From positions 1 through 6,861 of the forward strand of contig JAGCVR010000114.1 in assembly GCA_017962285.1 (NCBI GenBank): a stretch of 6,861 bases of DNA, read 5' to 3'. This document shows, piece after piece, positions 5,811-6,861 of the stretch; the first letter of the stretch is position 1, and every line of letters begins with the position of its first letter. Made by a program: the position numbers and the translations under genes. Origin of the DNA: Muribaculaceae bacterium (lineage in GTDB: Bacteria > Bacteroidota > Bacteroidia > Bacteroidales > Muribaculaceae). The notes under the pieces were generated by a model that made no database searches, had not been told where the DNA came from, and saw only the letters and a program-made list of their open reading frames with translations.

Positions 5811-6861
5811 TTATTCTGTCAGAGCAGCAATCACTTTCTCGCCAAGTCTGGTCTTCTTTTCGATATGTTCGTTGACCGTGCAGACAAAACCATTGCTCTC
5901 GAAGTCACCGCGCACCTGCTCGAAGTCTTGAAGTTTTGTGCGTTTGCTTCCGTCGGCGCCGAAGCCGGTCATTGAAGCGATGGAGATCTCTTTCTTAGCG
6001 TCCTCATAGAGCATCTTGTCGAGACTGACCACAGCATCCTGCCATTTCCTGACGATTTCCACTACATCGTCACGGGTGATTTGAGCCATGTCGATGTTGA
6101 AGAATTCACCCATCTGTGAATAAGCCCATGTCCACTCGTATTCATAATAGTTCTCATGCATCTGCTGGAATGCCTCATTGATGGTCTTCAACCTGATATC
6201 AGGTGTCTCCTCTATTTCCTCAATCAGACTGTTGACAAGCGATTTTGGAGCAATGAGACCGCTGATGTCAACCCAGTCGCCCAGACCAACTTCAGATTGA
6301 GCCTTAAGCAAAACTCTCAATTCCTCATCGCTGTGAACCGGATTGTTCTCAATCCGGCTGATTATGCTGTTGCCGAGGAACTTGGTTATAGCCATATTAT
6401 AATACTCGATTCCCTTAATCAGAGAACTCTTTCTTATTCTTGTGTCCTGGTAGGAATATTCTTCCGACAGACGCCCTGATACATCCCTGAGAGATTCAAG
6501 AATATCGATACCGCGAATCATCTTCTGGATAGTGTAGGGCGAGAGCAGATTATAGTTGATGTGATCCAGTAATGTTGAATCCTTGCGTTTGTCTCTCTTG
6601 GGCCACTTCTGCGAGTCTCTGATTGTTCCCACACTCCGCAGGTTTACGCCCGGCACGAGGTAGGTCTTGTTGTTTTGCTCAATCAGATAAGAGAATGGCA
6701 GGTTCGATGTGTCGGCATTATGCACGTGTCGTCCCATCACAAGCGAGAATGCGCCAACTCTTGCAGGCCACAGAACGTAGGAGTCGGATGCAGTCTTAGA
6801 GCCGCGTTCCATGATTCCCTGATGGATGGGGCCAAGTTTATACATGTGATTACTCTGGTTG
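5811..6861 (-). CDS. DUF4954 family protein, C-terminal part (partial)
   Basis: I recognise this as the C-terminal part of the DUF4954 family, conserved in Bacteroidota, of unknown function. Full-length members are about 650-660 residues, and their N-terminal part is a left-handed beta-helix resembling sugar-nucleotide acyl- or nucleotidyltransferases. About 349 residues are visible. The reading frame stays open to the window edge (residues NQSNH precede the first visible Met at 6845), so that Met is internal. Numbered from that Met, visible blocks are YKLGPIHQG (2-10), LWPARVGAFSLVMGRHVHNA (25-44), YLVPGVNLRSVGTIR (62-76), WPKRDKRK (81-88), a helical middle, WVDISGLIAPKS (191-202), NYYEYEWTWAY (232-242) and YEDAKKEISIASMTGFGADG (280-299). 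There is no signal peptide or membrane segment in the visible part, so it is probably cytoplasmic. It is convergent with the phosphorylase gene; its promoter and operon partners lie to the right of the window. The family call is from memory of family sequences, not a search. Confidence 0.82.
   Translation of the reverse strand, partial: NQSNHMYKLGPIHQGIMERGSKTASDSYVLWPARVGAFSLVMGRHVHNADTSNLPFSYLIEQNNKTYLVPGVNLRSVGTIRDSQKWPKRDKRKDSTLLDHINYNLLSPYTIQKMIRGIDILESLRDVSGRLSEEYSYQDTRIRKSSLIKGIEYYNMAITKFLGNSIISRIENNPVHSDEELRVLLKAQSEVGLGDWVDISGLIAPKSLVNSLIEEIEETPDIRLKTINEAFQQMHENYYEYEWTWAYSQMGEFFNIDMAQITRDDVVEIVRKWQDAVVSLDKMLYEDAKKEISIASMTGFGADGSKRTKLQDFEQVRGDFESNGFVCTVNEHIEKKTRLGEKVIAALTE

Overview
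The window is a 6.9 kb piece of bacterial core chromosome, almost certainly from the Bacteroidota, order Bacteroidales. Three things point there. Two promoters match the Bacteroides-type sigma factor (a TTG element, a 20-base spacer, then TAnnTTTG). Most start codons are preceded by A/T-rich sequence rather than a strong Shine-Dalgarno site. The proteins are Bacteroidales-like (L13 beginning MNTLSYKT, an S2 with a long charged tail, a DUF4954 family protein). The family Muribaculaceae would fit the moderate GC content and protein flavour, but that is a guess.

Layout, left to right. Bases 1-1448 hold the end of phosphate acetyltransferase (pta) and all of acetate kinase (ackA), the acetyl-CoA to acetate plus ATP pathway, closed by a strong intrinsic terminator. 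Bases 1512-1744 hold an AT-rich spacer, a Bacteroidales promoter and a leader of about 100 nt. Bases 1745-4655 hold a translation operon in the order rplM-rpsI-rpsB-tsf (L13, S9, S2, EF-Ts), with a second structured gap of 148 bases between rpsI and rpsB and a strong terminator after tsf. Bases 4785-5730 hold a monocistronic nucleoside phosphorylase gene with its own promoter. Bases 5811-6861, on the opposite strand, hold the C-terminal half of a DUF4954 protein whose start lies outside the window. A hairpin at 5757-5782 separates these two convergent genes and can serve both.

The genes are housekeeping: fermentative energy conservation, ribosome and elongation factor synthesis, and pyrimidine nucleoside salvage. 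I found no mobile element, CRISPR array, defence system, tRNA or rRNA, and no sign of transferred DNA. The observations most worth a second look are the two structured leaders in the ribosomal operon, the lineage-specific extensions in S2 and EF-Ts, the conserved but uncharacterised DUF4954 protein, and a start-codon trap at the phosphorylase gene. I do not see a convincing undescribed system.
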